Shown: positions 35,202 through 47,701, counted from the stretch's first letter. The stretch is 64,000 bases of DNA from Ischnura elegans (GCF_921293095.1 NC_060246.1:84813030-84877029), one strand, 5' to 3'. Program-made: numbers and translations. Notes: generated by a model not told the origin, from the letters alone.

Positions 35202-35381
35202 ATGATTACTTTGGGCGAACGCTGTAAAATGGAAAGCCTAGAAGATTGCGAGAGCTTTTATAATTTTGCTTCGAAGATGTTTGTGGAAGGAAAATTATTT
35301 AACGATCCTTGCTTTCATAAATTTAGCACTCACATGAGTAATCGAGTCTCAAGTATTAATGGAAATGAAGTAAAAATTTAA
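35202..35381 (+). CDS. Short unassigned ORF (59 aa), doubtful
   Basis: An open frame of 59 codons in AT-rich DNA, from an ATG at 35202 (second ATG at 35229) to TAA at 35379-35381. Its composition is unusually protein-like (ESLEDCESFYNFASKMF near the start), with no A/T-run residues. I do not recognise it. It may be an exon remnant, a transposon fragment or chance. It lies 170 bp before a possible BTB relic on the other strand. Confidence 0.2.
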   Translation: MITLGERCKMESLEDCESFYNFASKMFVEGKLFNDPCFHKFSTHMSNRVSSINGNEVKI

Positions 35382-35552
35382 CAGGAAGTGCTTCGAGAAA
35401 TAAATTTTCATGCTTTGTCCGACTCCCGCAGAAAGGAATGATAGACATAATTGGACATGATAATTAATCCCCTGTTGGATCTGGCGGGCTCAAATACATT
35501 TAAGGCTCCGCACGTCTTGTGCAAGCACTCAAGGGTGGCTATGTCAGACGAA

Positions 35553-35858
35553 TTATCCACGACATTGCTTTACATCTAGAAATCCCGAGAGTAATACTTC
35601 ATCTGCTTCAAGCTGTATTCCTACAGCGGTTGTAGAGTATGTAAAAAATTCAATGGCAGCATTTTCTAATTCTGAAAAATGTACGGCTATGATACGGTCC
35701 GAATAGAATGCTGCGGATGAAAAGTTGGCATGAGCGTTAGTCAACTTGAAACAAAACATAAGCGACCTTTCCTTCGATAGGTATCCTCCGACCATCTCGT
35801 TGGCACCAATCCAAACAGCGCGAGAGCGACCGTGAGCATGGAATGCATAATCGAACAC
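35553..35858 (-). pseudogene. Possible degenerate BTB-domain fragment
   Basis: A 101-codon minus-strand frame whose C-terminal half (IAVHFSELENAAIEFF, then YSTTAVGIQLEADEVLL) follows the spacing of the second half of a BTB domain of Kelch-like proteins: a V-x-F-x-x-L strand, A-x-E helix, Y-x-T turn, I-x-L-E, then V-x-L-L. The N-terminal half does not match convincingly, and no Kelch or BACK segment follows. If real it is an isolated retrocopy or exon relic. Chance similarity is possible. Confidence 0.3.
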
Positions 35859-36130
35859 CTGTTTGCACTTGACTGAGAGAGAATGCGCAGTGATTTCTTT
35901 TTAAATGGCACCAAACGTTTCGCTTAAGTAGCCCTGTTTTTTAATTAATGCAGATGAAGTCAGCATTGCCTTTATAGTTCAACAAACTGCAATGGCTGAT
36001 GATGAGGTAGCTTTCTCATGCATTGTTGCTTTAGCATGCATACATCAGCCATCATTCCGTCTTTGAATGAATGATTTCAAGGAGAAAAACATTTGAGGAC
36101 ATTCCTCTATTAAGAAAAATTGCTGAAACT

Positions 36131-36317
36131 TTATTTGTTTATTTAAAGGCCGAATACAGCGTATTTACGGCCTTTTCAACGGTGAATCAATAATCAACAA
36201 AGAATGGCATTCACAAACGTCCGTGTTCTGGAAGAGTGTAACTTTCTCAGGCGGGACTCGAACCCGCGACCTGCGGTTTGGCAGGCGAGGATTTTACCCC
36301 GTAGCCACTGAGACCGG
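36131..36317 (-). mobile_element. tRNA-derived SINE, copy D
   Basis: On the minus strand: GGTCTCAGTGGCTACGGGGT (good box A), AAAATCCTCGCCTGCCAAAC, a perfect box B GGTTCGAGTCC, CGCCTGAG, a shortened and altered body, and an AAATAAACAAATAAA tail. It is the best-preserved promoter head of the family. Confidence 0.85.
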
Positions 36318-37588
36318 CAGATTGCACGCCATGACACCTTAATCTTGGGAATCTCTTGGCAAAGGAGCCCACTGGTAGATTATCCCAAGTCAGCCAATGA
36401 AGTACCAGTAATAAGTACAAGTAGAAGCCATTTTCGTGAGATAAGTCGTGTCTTCCACGGCGTTATAAACAGCTCCGCCGAAGCTTCAATGCTTTGGTAC
36501 CTCGATGGACGAGTTTTCTCCAAGAATCGGTCAACTTCCTTGATGCACCTTTCCCGATGTTTCCAACACTAATTTTTGTTATTACGAGAAGTAAGCGCTG
36601 TATTTATGCCCATAATTTCATCCTCAATTAATAATCCCTCCCTAAGCAATAGCAATAAAACCATTGCGTACTCCATAGACCACCACGATAGGATGAAGAC
36701 GATGTTTCCTCATTCTTCTTTCCTTCCCGCGCCCAACAGCTCAAATATTTCCTTCCACGTTCAAACTACCGCACGGTCGAAGGTGCGACAGCGATGAAAA
36801 AAAAAGTATTAATCCCCGCTACGCCGTGACCGCCGGGTTCCTGCCTTCTGACTCCAAGCCTTAATCCCGGATTACAAGCGCGTCTAATGGATTTCCAACG
36901 AGAATTGCATTTTAAGAGACCGTTTCGCAAACATTCAATGACGCCGTCGAGGGGCTACACGCCTACCTCCAGCCGCAAGCAATATGGCGGCTTACGTCGT
37001 CCCGGGCAAAAACTAATAAATGCCAATCAACGAAGACATGCGGGCATGCCGGATAGCCGACGTATCGCATTAGTAAGGAGGAAAACCACTTAATGCCTCC
37101 CCCCCCCCCAAGGCTATAACTCACACCTCCCGTTTTTCCATTTATTCGATTGTTCAAACGGAAACTTTTGAGTTAGTGTAAGCGTTTTACGACGGTAATT
37201 ACTGCCGTTGATGCGGTAATAAAAACAAACACGGCGTTCATTTAGGTGGAGGAGAGGGGGAGAGGCGGAAGTGGCGATGCGCGCGCCTTATCTGCATAAC
37301 GAAAACGAAATTCGCACGATGCACGCGATGCATTTATTGCACTGCTCGTGTTTGACTCGAGGCGCGAGTCCTTTCGTGACTTGCAGCGGCGAGTACGCGA
37401 ACGTGCCGACACTCCGACAAGGTGGCGATTGGAACTGTAGGCATTGTGATTCCGAGAATTTCATGCTTGAAGCGGCTTGAGGGGTGATTTTCCCAAAAAG
37501 CTACATCATTTATGACACACTGACACGACTATTAAAACATTACCTGCTTTTTATGCCTTTCTGTCTGTGGAGAACACGATTTGAAGGG
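36318..37588. other. Stretch without a recognised gene
   Basis: 36800-37100 and 37230-37480 are GC-balanced to GC-rich and non-repetitive; possible regulatory sequence. Open frames are short and unremarkable. Confidence 0.35.
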
Positions 37589-37596
37589 AGTTTGAT

Positions 37597-37833
37597 ACCC
37601 AGAATCAAAACTGGGGGGGGGGGGCAAGCCATGGTTGTTCAAGTTGTAGGTAAGATTTAAGCATGGAAAAGGTGAATGAAACCAACATTTTAAGGAAAAT
37701 ATAACAGCTCTTTTTAAGTTTTTTAAATTATTTGCTTGAAAAAATATTACTGTCCTTATAGACATTTGCGATTTTTGCTTCTAGGGGGTGGAGGGCAGCT
37801 GCCCTCTCCTGCCCCTCGCTGGGTACCTCCATG
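37597..37833. mobile_element. hAT-like MITE, GGGCATACCCAG type, left end shortened
   Basis: Same family as 52181-52421: ATCAAAACT plus G run, CAAGCCATGGTTGTTCAAG, AGATTTAAGCATGG, TTATTTGCTTGAAAAAATAT, and a right end GGGTACCTCCATG. The left end begins at ACCCAG, lacking the outer nine or so bases, yet an 8-bp near-perfect direct repeat abuts it (AGTTTGAT at 37589-37596, AGTATGAT at 37834-37841). Confidence 0.75.
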
Positions 37834-37841
37834 AGTATGAT

Positions 37842-40538
37842 TTATTCCGAAAGATCCCCAGTGATATACTGATTTTTTTTCCTTATTTGACTTCTTGTTT
37901 GAGCCACAAATACTTCTCTTTCTTTTCTATTGAAATATTTTTCGACAAATTGGGAAGAAACATCATTGGAAATACTATAGATACTTGATCTCGCACAACG
38001 AATATAGCGCACTGAAACGCTCAGGAGTGGGAAATACATTTTTAATGTTTAAAGCTCCTTCAAATTTTTGTGAATGAAAGGATCGTCTATGTACTTTGGC
38101 ATAATATTGAAACCCACCGTTAAGTGGTTCATGCATGTAGAATGTTAAGTTATTATTTGTACTGGTGAAATTTTCCAATTTTTTATTTATATCTGATAGG
38201 TATATTAATTGAAAAAGCGGTAAAAATATGTCTCAGGCTTCATCAGGTCTGTTAGATCAACCACCTATGCAATACTTTATTTACATTGCTATTTTTAATA
38301 ATACATATCGACAGCCGCTTGTATTTAATTTATACCCTCAAATAAAATTCAAGTCTCAACTAAATGAAATCTGCAATTTATTTTTTTGACCGAACTGGTT
38401 GACCTTAAGCCGAAGCATCGAAGGAGCTAGTTAATCACGAATCATATTTTCCGGAAAGTCATACATGTCTATGAATACCGGAATTTACCTGGATTAAACC
38501 AATGGCGTATTCCTTGATTTATGAAAGTACCAGGGTAGTTTACTTCACCACCTTTCAACCCTTGAGGTGGCTCCCAAATTAGAGCTCGCAAACGAAAATT
38601 AATGGGTTGTAAACCCTCCCGTAGCGAGTGAAACACGGACTGAGGGGATGAAGGCGGCGAGGCCCACCAAACGAAAGAACCTTGAGCGGGGACAAACTCA
38701 AAAATTTCTTTCCTTTTACTTAGCCGCTCGTCTTTTTTCCCTGTTTAATCAAGACTCTTTCTTCTTCCCCACTCGTTAGAGGAGCCAGGGGCGAGAAAGA
38801 GTGTCCGTGGAGTTTGTGAAAGGGGGAGGAAAGCGAATAAGAAGGTGTCCCCCGAACGTGAAAAAAAGTTTTAAACATGGCCGTCAATTATGACTTCCTC
38901 TTAATTAATTACGACTCTGCAGACGATAACGCTTCGAAGTAGCCGGCTCATTACCGGTCTCTCTCCATGGTCATTCCGCAGACGGCCGGCTTCTCTTGAT
39001 GGGCAAAACCCTCCTCCCCCCTCCACCCTTCCACTTCACCGCCAGCCATATCCTCAAAGTATTCAACTCACCCCCTTCTCCCGACGGCCGGCAGAAAAAT
39101 GAAAAAAGAAGAGGATACCGTTCTCTCTCCATCCTCATCCTTTTCATCGGCGAGAAAAATGCGAAAGAGAGCGAACATGTTTGATTCGCGGGGGGAGAGA
39201 TTTTTTTCAAATAGCAAAGTGAATAGGTGTTTGGGGTAGAACCAAAGGTGGGAATATATATTGAACCTATTCGTAGAACCCAGCCAGAGAAAAAAATAAT
39301 GAATTTGAGATTGGCATTGGGAAAGGCATACTGGGATACTGATTAGGAAAGGGGAGAAGTAGGACTAGGGAATTATATCAAAATATAAAGAAAGGAATCG
39401 TTTAAGAGAGACACAAGAAAACGATGCAATCATGACATGAATATCAAAAGCACAGAAAAGGGGAAGGAGAGAGAAAGCCATGCCACAAAAACGGTTGGAA
39501 GATTGGGTGTAAAAAGAAAATTTGATCCTTAAGTTCCTGGGGCCACGAAAAACAATGTTTCCACATCACTTTATTTAACTAACCATGCACATAATAATAC
39601 TACACACTGTCTGTGTTTAGGATTCAACGAATTGAAAAACTTATCGGTGAATTACTTAGTGGAAAAATGGAGTTAATTCGTTGAACATTAGTCATTGTCA
39701 CCACGTCGTGTCTGAAATAGCTCCTTGAGTGCAGAAAAAGCTCAAGATATACACACCTGTAGCAAAAAACATAATAACTCTAGATAAATACACTGGTAAA
39801 ATTAACTCAATATAAAGGGGCAAGCAACAGGAAAAATAAAATAAAAAGGGAAAACCTATAATAAAACATGAAAAAATGTTCTCGCAGTCTCGTTATCAAG
39901 GGAATCCTTTCTTTCCCACCTCTTTCTCTCCAACTGCCTCCAGAAAATTCATTTGGGGTGCAACAGTGGAGGTGAGATGAAGGTGCTCCTCCCCAGAGGA
40001 AAGCCGACGACTCAGGAGGAGGAGGAGAGGCGGAGGAGAGAACTGTTGCTTCGTGAGGAGGAGGGAGAGAGAGAGAGGGGTCGAAGCTATCAAAAGCGGT
40101 TTGAACTTGCCCACAGATTCCACCACCGCCACCCCAGAGTACAAGACAAGAGTGAAGGGGGAGGGGTGAAGGGAGGAAGTTTATAGCCACGAAACAAGGT
40201 GTGGAGAGAAATGAGAAGAGGGGATAAGGATGGGATAGGTGAAGGGAAATGCCCCGGAGAGACGCCGAGGCGGAGGATAATAAGAGGCGCAGCGGCCGCC
40301 GCCGCCGCCATCACGGCCGCCGCAAGGGAGGAAGATCCACGGCCGATGGAAAAAGGCGGGAGCGGAAGGTGGGAGGGTGGGAGGCCGTGGTATCGGGAAA
40401 GAGGGAGGAGGGGAGAAACGACCTCTCGCGGTGGCAGGCCCAATTACGCCTCGCTTTATGGCCTTAATTCTCCCCTTCTCCCTCTCTCACCCTCATACAC
40501 ACATATGCAAATACGCATGCATTCCGTCTACATACATC
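37842..40538. other. AT-rich then GC/GA-rich stretch, no gene recognised
   Basis: 39.9-40.4 kb is rich in GAGG/GAGA and contains a short GCC-repeat (about 40296-40323) that creates poly-Ala frames. The overlapping frames on both strands have no domains and are taken as composition artefacts. Confidence 0.4.
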
Positions 40539-40795
40539 CAGGGGCGGACCCAGGATTTTTTTCTGGGGGTGCACAATGGTCTGGTAGGTCCTCACATATT
40601 TGAAAATAAAAACAAAATACAACAATAACTGTAGAAAATGTTCTCTTTATTTTGTTATGAAACTTATTAATATTAATTGAAACGATAGAGGCTCCGTAAT
40701 ACTCATTATAAAACGAACGTAATGATAACTTATGAATAATATTGTGTATTTTTTAAGCGTCTGATGGGGGAGGGCAATTGCTAAATCCGCCTATG
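40539..40795. mobile_element. hAT-like MITE, CAGGGGCGGACCCAG type
   Basis: A 257-bp element with imperfect inverted ends (CAGGGGCGGACCCAG; right end read in reverse CATAGGCGGATTTAG) and an imperfect 8-bp target duplication (CATACATC at 40531-40538, TCTACATC at 40796-40803). The interior matches the degenerate copy at 9305. Confidence 0.75.
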
Positions 40796-40863
40796 TCTAC
40801 ATCTACATACTACCCCGCAAGCCCATTTAAAATGCGTGTGGTAGGATACCAGTCGCTTACATT

Positions 40864-41117
40864 AGGCCTCGGAGGCGGCGGGTTAAAATCCTCGTCTGCC
40901 AAACACGAGGTCGCGAGTTCGAGCCCCACCAGGGTAGGTTGCTAGCCATGGCATGGATGTTCATGCTCGTGTAACTGTTAAATTTGTTAAACACTCCGAT
41001 GTAAAATAGCCAATATGTGCTGTATTCGGTTGCATGGGAAAATATTTAAAAAAGGAAACTCAATGATGCCAGTGCCCCAAGGTCAATTTTTCCGTAAATT
41101 TATAAATAAATAAATCA
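40864..41117 (+). mobile_element. tRNA-derived SINE, copy E (longest)
   Basis: Head GGCCTCGGAGGCGGCGGGTT, then AAAATCCTCGTCTGCCAAAC, box-B-like AGTTCGAGCCC, GGGTAGGTTGC, body motif GATGTAAAATAGCCAATATG, and a TATAAATAAATAAATCAAA tail. It sits 60 bp after a MITE. Confidence 0.8.
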
Positions 41118-42394
41118 AATACCAGAAAGTGTAGTATATCCAACCACATTAATTTCTACATCACGGTGTATTAATTGTAACCATGAATGTAGTTGGTTCA
41201 TATTTTACTACTCCGTGTAGTAAAATATAACCAGGTGTTAGCCCCTTACATATAAAAAGCAAATGCTCAGACAATAAGTATTACGACTAGCATTTAATAA
41301 TGTCCTTTATGATTCGGGGGGAAACGAATTCCCATATCTATCCGCTGGGTAAAATATCTCTGTTAATTGATCGCTTCTTTAGGATCCGGAAATATAGTGG
41401 TGCTTTAATGTGATGTTATATGTCTCGTGTCAGTTGGGTTGGGAGGGGATGCGACATCTTGCGAGAATGTGTGTGTGCTATAGGCAAATTATCCCGGAGA
41501 GGGAGAGGGTGAAGTCCGTGGTCGCGCTCGTATATTTGCTCGCCTGGGCTAATCGATGAGATAACGTCATTCTCGACGCAGCTCGCTCGCTCGCTGATGC
41601 AATAGCAATATTTTACAAAATATTTGTTTTCCGCCGCCAAGATGGGGAAAAACTAAGGCAAGACGATTGAGTGTGCCTGTGCACCACGGGTGAGACTTTG
41701 TTCAAGGAAAACACTCGGCGTTCGTCCAACTCCGGAGATGAAATTAGCTCACGCATAATTTCTATGATAATCGCGTTTACGAAATATAACTTTAAAATTT
41801 CTTCAATATTAACTTGCTTATTTTCCACACTTATTGTAGGTATAGATCTCTTCATGTCTTTCTGAAGAGAATGCAAGCGGATGAAGTGTTTTTTCTTTAT
41901 TTTGATGTAGACCTTTAAGGGTTGCCAGCATTTCACTGGGGAAACTCGACTGCCGTTGGACTTGTATGCATGCTTTTATATTTAATGGAGTTATGTGGAA
42001 GGGAAAAAATTATTAATTCAGTGAAGCCAGTCTTGCGTTAAATTAATGTGCGGGTTCAAGCTGTTCCTGTAGACTTAACTTTTTTGAAGTTGCATACATT
42101 CATAAAGAAGCTGGCTCTGTTCAAAAATCACGCATTAAATATCAAACCCGACTTGAGTTTCAGCACATTTTAACCATTATTACGCAGGATAGTGGTTGGT
42201 TTTATAACTTAATTGTAGGAATTAAAATAAAACTGGTTTCAATATTCACAGCATTTCTCGTTTCAAGACTAACAGCATTTGTTGGTCATGACGAAAACGT
42301 GTAAATGTGACGAGGTTCGCATGGATCAACCGTATATATTAGCTAATAAAATCACGGAGTAACGAAATAAGTGATGTACGAAACTTCACTCTCA
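41118..42394. other. Stretch without a recognised gene
   Basis: A hairpin of about 16 bp per arm (TATTTTACTA / TAGTAAAATA core) lies at 41191-41229. A minus-strand frame of 107 codons (41613-41936) has no recognisable domain. Confidence 0.4.
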
Positions 42395-42397
42395 TTA

Positions 42398-42630
42398 AGG
42401 CCGTTTTACACGGGGCACGGAATTGCACGGTTAGAGCTGCATTAATTTCTAAAATGGCGTGGAATTGCGCGAATGCAATAACGAAATTAGAACAGGGGCT
42501 ATTTTGCCGTCTCGCATCCACGCATTCTCGCATGTGTTGTAGCAATTCACCGCTTTACACGACGCAATTTTGATTGCGCCTTCGCACGTACGTCAGATTG
42601 TGCAATTCCGTGTACCGTGTAAAACGGCCA
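42398..42630. mobile_element. PIF/Harbinger-like MITE, copy 1
   Basis: A 233-bp element with inverted ends of about 31 bp (GGCCGTTTTACACGG... and its reverse complement) and a 3-bp TTA target-site duplication (42395-42397, 42631-42633). The TTA duplication and G-rich start are typical of PIF/Harbinger. The interior contains AAATTAGAACAGGGGCTATTTT, shared with copy 2. No coding capacity. Confidence 0.75.
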
Positions 42631-42633
42631 TTA

Positions 42634-44595
42634 GAAGCGGCGAAAGTGATTCATCTCCGCATGATTTTTCCCTCCTCCCATCGTCTGGGCTAGTGGGGAC
42701 ACTGATCTCATTCATTCACGTCGCCTACATCCAACTAGGGGGTCGCAAAGTCTTAAGTGCAAATGACGCACTGCTTCAAGAGAGGGAAAAAATTTCGGAT
42801 CAGCAGTCTGGTGGCAGCAGTGCATGCAGGAGGAGAGGAGATAAGCGGAGGCTTGCATATGCGCAGCCGTCATCGTCTCGATCGGAAGGAAGTTGGCTAT
42901 CACCTCGCTCCCTCCCATCGCTGGACCCTCCATCTCCTTATCTCGGCTAAGAGAGTGTGAGGGGGAGGGGTTGCGAGTCTTCCGGGAAGGGAAGAGTGGG
43001 GTGGGAGTGGACCATGTCCAGTGGAGACGTCCACGCTCTCCTGTGTCTCATGAATGAAGGATGGAACGCGCTGGCCACCTCATGAATGGAGTGTAGGGAG
43101 ATGGAAAAAAGTTTACTATCGTAGTCACGTATCTACACTGCGAAGCTCTTTCCTCCCCGAAAGTCGGCTTCCGGTAACAAAGGTATCGCTAGCTAACGTC
43201 TGCCGAGTGACATGAGCTGTGGTCTAAAATTTTCTGCCTTTGGCTACATTTGCTGGTGAAAATTTGCTAAGTGTCTTTCATAATGATAAAATTCCACCCC
43301 ATCTCGACATATAGCGGTTGAGTTTACCAAACATGCTTCTCCAATCGCTTAAATTACGGATGAAGAGATAAAAGTTTTAAATAATAATCTTTAAATGCCA
43401 CTCTTAACGACAGTGTCATTATTTCGGAGGAAATTAATTAAATTAAACCACAGGAACAACATGAAAAAATTGTTTCGCGATTAAGAACTTTCATCTGACG
43501 CTAGATTTCATTTTTCAGGCTCTTTAGCTATGAAAGACTGGAAAATTTTACGAAATATCACTCATAAAACTTAATTTCTACCTAATCTATATAGGGATCA
43601 TCATCATTCTAGCTAAGTTTCTAAGAGTTCACAGCTTACACATACATTACTGGGCGAAGGATATTGAAATAAGGGAGAAATCCGAGTCATTTGGAACCAA
43701 AATATCTTAAGAGAAACAAGCATATGAAACAAGGTGAAATGGACAGAGATAGGTGTCCTGAAGGGAGATGAACCACATTTGCCCGGAAGAAATGCTACAG
43801 CACAGCGGGCCTTGTGAGCATCACAACGCAAATTAAACCCATGATGCAAGGCCTCCAGAGTTATTCCGAGGGACAATTTATCCAGCTCGTGAATTTCTTT
43901 TAGAGAGGAAGGTCAATTCTGGAGTGTGGGCAGGGAAACGCCACCGCTTAGCCTGCATTATGGACAGTGCATACAATAAAATGCACCACCAGTGGCACCG
44001 ACAGTGTTTAAATCGGTGTTTTTCCCTTCAATGGCCGCTGTGCACTTCGCAAATGTTTTCAAGTCATTTGCTCCGAGAGCTGCGTAAATTATTCCCCCCC
44101 CCCCCCCCATCATCTTCCCCCTCCTCTGCAATATGCCACACTATTTGCCATGTCCCTGTTTTATGTGCACGTCACGAACAAATGACTGCAGCTAGACCCC
44201 ACCCCCTACCCTTAGCTACGTAAATATTTTGCAGAGGAAGACATGAGTGCTTTTTGTTCCTCTCCTTTGAGTTGACAGGGAGACTCCCACGGGAGACGAC
44301 GTCAGGAGAGCATCTGTTTCCGAACATTTGAATGCTTTTAACTCTCTTCGAGGCATATATAAGCATGCGCGGTGGAGGTGGCGAGCGATAAAAGGAATCG
44401 TTTCGCCGCCGGCCCGAGTGATTCCCACCCCTCTCCTCATCTTCGCGAGGACGAGACAACTTCCGCGGACTCGCTCGAGTGATTGCACGCGAAGTGAGCG
44501 CAAAATATTTGCGAAACGGATGAGAGCGATACTTCGAGACAAATCCCTATTATTGTCGTCCTGAATGCGATTGTTGAACTGAATAACGCGCCGAA
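42634..44595. other. Stretch without a recognised gene
   Basis: 42.65-43.15 kb is GC-balanced. A 16-base C run lies near 44095. The minus frame 43613-43876 shows nothing recognisable. 44370-44520 is moderately GC-rich. Confidence 0.35.
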
Positions 44596-44821
44596 GGGCC
44601 TGGTTACACGATACATCAACACGCACGAGTTAATGCATAATTGTATTAATGATTTTAGTGGATCGGAACGGAAAATGTACGAATGCATGGGCCAAATTGG
44701 AACAGGTTCTATTTTCTTTACACGCATTCGCGCGATTTGGGTGGTTATAAAGTACATTTTGGCCTTCACAATGCAATTAGACATAAACCCTTACTTGTTG
44801 CTGCATCGTGTAACCGGACCA
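44596..44821. mobile_element. PIF/Harbinger-like MITE, copy 2
   Basis: A 226-bp element with ends GGGCCTGGTTACACGATACA and, in reverse, TGGTCCGGTTACACGATGCA. The interior (AAATTGGAACAGGTTCTATTTT, then CGCATTCGCGCGA) is related to the copy at 42398. The flanking trinucleotides are GAA and TAA, so the target duplication is at best imperfect. Confidence 0.65.
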
Positions 44822-47433
44822 TAACTCCTAATTTTACACTCGGAAACGAAACTGGTTGGGCACTTTTGACGCCGCAATGCAACTGCGATTCCAGAATTCT
44901 TGCCAATTGCGGAGGCAGCAAAAAATTGCTCATGAAGTCGAGACATAAGTTTTCCCGACGCATTGCTCTGCAACAAAAAATTCGGGCCATCACTTCCATA
45001 GCCACCAAGAATAACCCCTTCCTCAAAACGCCGACAGTTTTCAAAACTTGGAAGATCCGAGTCATAAACTATTATTCATCATCAGATAAGGCCTGGAACA
45101 GTTTCTTTCTAACCGACGAATTTCGGTTGCGCATGCCTACTTTACCCTTCCGTGACTGTGCCTAGAAAACTTATGCAAATGACTGTATGGGGACTGTATT
45201 TCAGGTACCCCATTTATAATTCATAAATTATGTATTGTATTTTAGTCTTTTCTGCAATGCAACACCATGGCTCTTTTTTAATGATATAACGTCTTGTTTT
45301 GTACAATTTATAAATACGTTGTAGGCTAAATTTAGATTTTTACATTGATTTTGAGCGGTATGGCAGGAATCTTTCATATTTTGCTATTGTAACTGTATAT
45401 TGACTATCATGCTATGAAAAAAACAAGTACAAAAAGTGTCATCATGTAGAATATTGGAATTATTTAAGTTATAATATATATTAAAATGTATTGTATTCAA
45501 TTTTTATCCCTGCACGCATATAACAAACAAGTTTTTTCTTCTATGGAGGTCAAGCATATAACAAACAAGTTTTTTTCTTCTGCACAAATATATCTTATTT
45601 GATATCACAATAGAGTTTGAAATACTATCACGGAATGTTATTAACACGTGAGGTGAGACATGGTAAACGACGGATACCGACATTAATCACAGATTCGTAT
45701 TGAATCTCCAAGACACTCAAGCAATCTCCTTCATGGGACAAACTACCTCAGGGCCAGAAGGAAGAGAAAACAGAAGTGGCAAGAAAAAAACCGTCTGAAT
45801 CGCGTACTCTCAACTCTTCTAAACGCTGGGTACTCCTCTTGGAAAGAGACTAAAAAAATAGGGCTCGAAAAAACTTAACGGTCGGGTACAAAATTGACGG
45901 ATGCCCTCATCAACATCTTGTGTTTTTTTTCTCTCCTCCGAGGAGATAAATTAGATCTTTACCACAATAATAAACAACACTACAGCAACAATCCTGATAC
46001 ATGATCATCATCAGTCTTGCACAAATCCGAGAGCAGACTTTTTCCTGCGCCCACCACGCACGCCTCGATTCGCCATCAATCAAAGCCAACTCGTGGGGGC
46101 TCGCGGGACGAAAGAAAAAAAATGCGCGCGCCGACTTCTCTTGATTCAGATTGATTAGCGCTGTCTCCCGGACAAGATTCGAGCCAAGGAGAGGACGAGA
46201 GGAGGGAGCATCGTGTCCGCTCTTGAGCCTACCTCTTCCCTTCATGAACCATACGGCTATTATGGCTCATGCTTCGAGCCCATCCCTTTGCTCTTTATCC
46301 TCCCTCCTCTCCCCATCCGTGAGACTTTCTTCCTTCTCATCTCTCAAAATATCGAAGAGATACCTTCGAATTATACCGTATTCACCCGTGTGAGCCGTGA
46401 CCTCGTGATCCTCCGCACCGATATTTTTGGATGGGCTCCAGGGACATTTTTTCTGCAAATTATTTTTTTATCCTTGAGTAATCCACAATTTTTCGCATGC
46501 AAACAAAAGTATTAAATCCTGACCACAACCTAAAATCGTGTTATCAATCCATTTTTTGGATATGATTAACATTATTTTCAAGGAAAAAAAACACTAAGCG
46601 TAAAAAGATCACCCGCGTGCACGCTTAAAATTAGTTACGCATGAATTAGGAGAATTTAAGAAATTTTGATACGCAAACAGTCACATAAATTAGCGGCTTC
46701 CTAGGTCATCAGGATCATGGTTGCAAAGTAAAATACCTACGGAGTAAATTCGCATAGAGCGGAATCATGTGTATTCGAATTCTGATCTCCCGATTCCCAG
46801 TCCAATGAATTTCTACTTAAATTTCGGATTTTATTAACAAAATAATCTCTATGATGCTTTCATTTTCGTTTTTTCACCTTTTTAAATACAATAAACATGT
46901 CTGAAGCTCTTCGGCTCATTGTTAGTCCCGCAGAGGGCGGCCATATTTTTGTGACGCTATTCCCCCGCAGCCGGATGCGGTGGTTTTTGAATCTTCATAC
47001 GCGTGGAGCGAAGCGGCAGGGGATAGGGCGTGGAGCCCGACTTCAAACTGACGTCACCCCCTCAAAGTGAAAAGAAAAAAGCTTATGCACGAGTAGGTAC
47101 CGAGGGATTTCCAAAAGAGGACTGGGAGTTGAGTTCATCGCGTGGATATGTAAAGTGCGGAGGTTTGAAGGAGGCAGACGGCGTGGGAGGCAAAATGGCT
47201 TTGGGGACGTTGCACCTCCAGCTAGGAGTACACTCCCTCTCTTCGCTGCCTGGTTACTCCACTGCCATTTCCAATCCTGTTAATTGGTGTTATCTTCACT
47301 CCATTAGCAGATATAGCGGAGGTGAAAATTTCTCCTAAACATGCTAGGGAGCTTATTATTTCTCAATACAAATGATCCAGCAAGGTAACATTTTTTGTGT
47401 AATATGTACAAGAGCACTCTAACTGAAGAACGA
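44822..47433. other. Stretch without a recognised gene
   Basis: A plus frame (44683-45165) begins inside the MITE and runs on without any recognisable domain. A 38-bp direct duplication (GCATATAACAAACAAG motif at 45516 and 45554) is present. No exon recognised. Confidence 0.4.
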
Positions 47434-47441
47434 GTCGGTAA

Positions 47442-47701
47442 CAGGCACGCCGACTTACAAAAAATATTGGGGGGGCCCAAACCGGGGATCTTTTCCCGGG
47501 AAATTTTATAAGTAGTGAATTGTAAGTCTTTTATGCATTTTATAAGAGTAATATGATCAAAGTTAGAACCCTGATAACTCTAATCTCGATATCTGGACAC
47601 TCCAGGGAAAATCGACAAGCCTGACACTTTTTTCCTCACACCCATAACGAACTATTGGGGGGGCTCGGGCCCCCTCAAGCCCCATGGAGTCGGCGCCACT
47701 G
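47442..47701. mobile_element. hAT-like MITE, CAGGCACGCCGACT type
   Basis: A 260-bp element with a perfect 8-bp target duplication GTCGGTAA (47434-47441, 47702-47709). Ends are CAGGCACGCCGACT and, in reverse, CAGTGGCGCCGACTCC. G/C runs lie inside each end and the interior is AT-rich. Same family, opposite orientation, as 48582-48843. Confidence 0.88.

Noticed and set aside
35985..36052. Hairpin around AATGGCTGATG / CATCAGCCAT as a microRNA
   Set aside because: The stem is only about 11 bp with unpaired stretches, and no known microRNA seed is recognised.
40199..40603. Poly-Ala ORF and its opposite-strand partner
   Set aside because: Created by a short GCC repeat and GA-rich sequence; both strands are open.
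44683..45165. 160-codon ORF as a possible transposase
   Set aside because: It starts inside a MITE terminal region and shows no recognisable motif or catalytic pattern.
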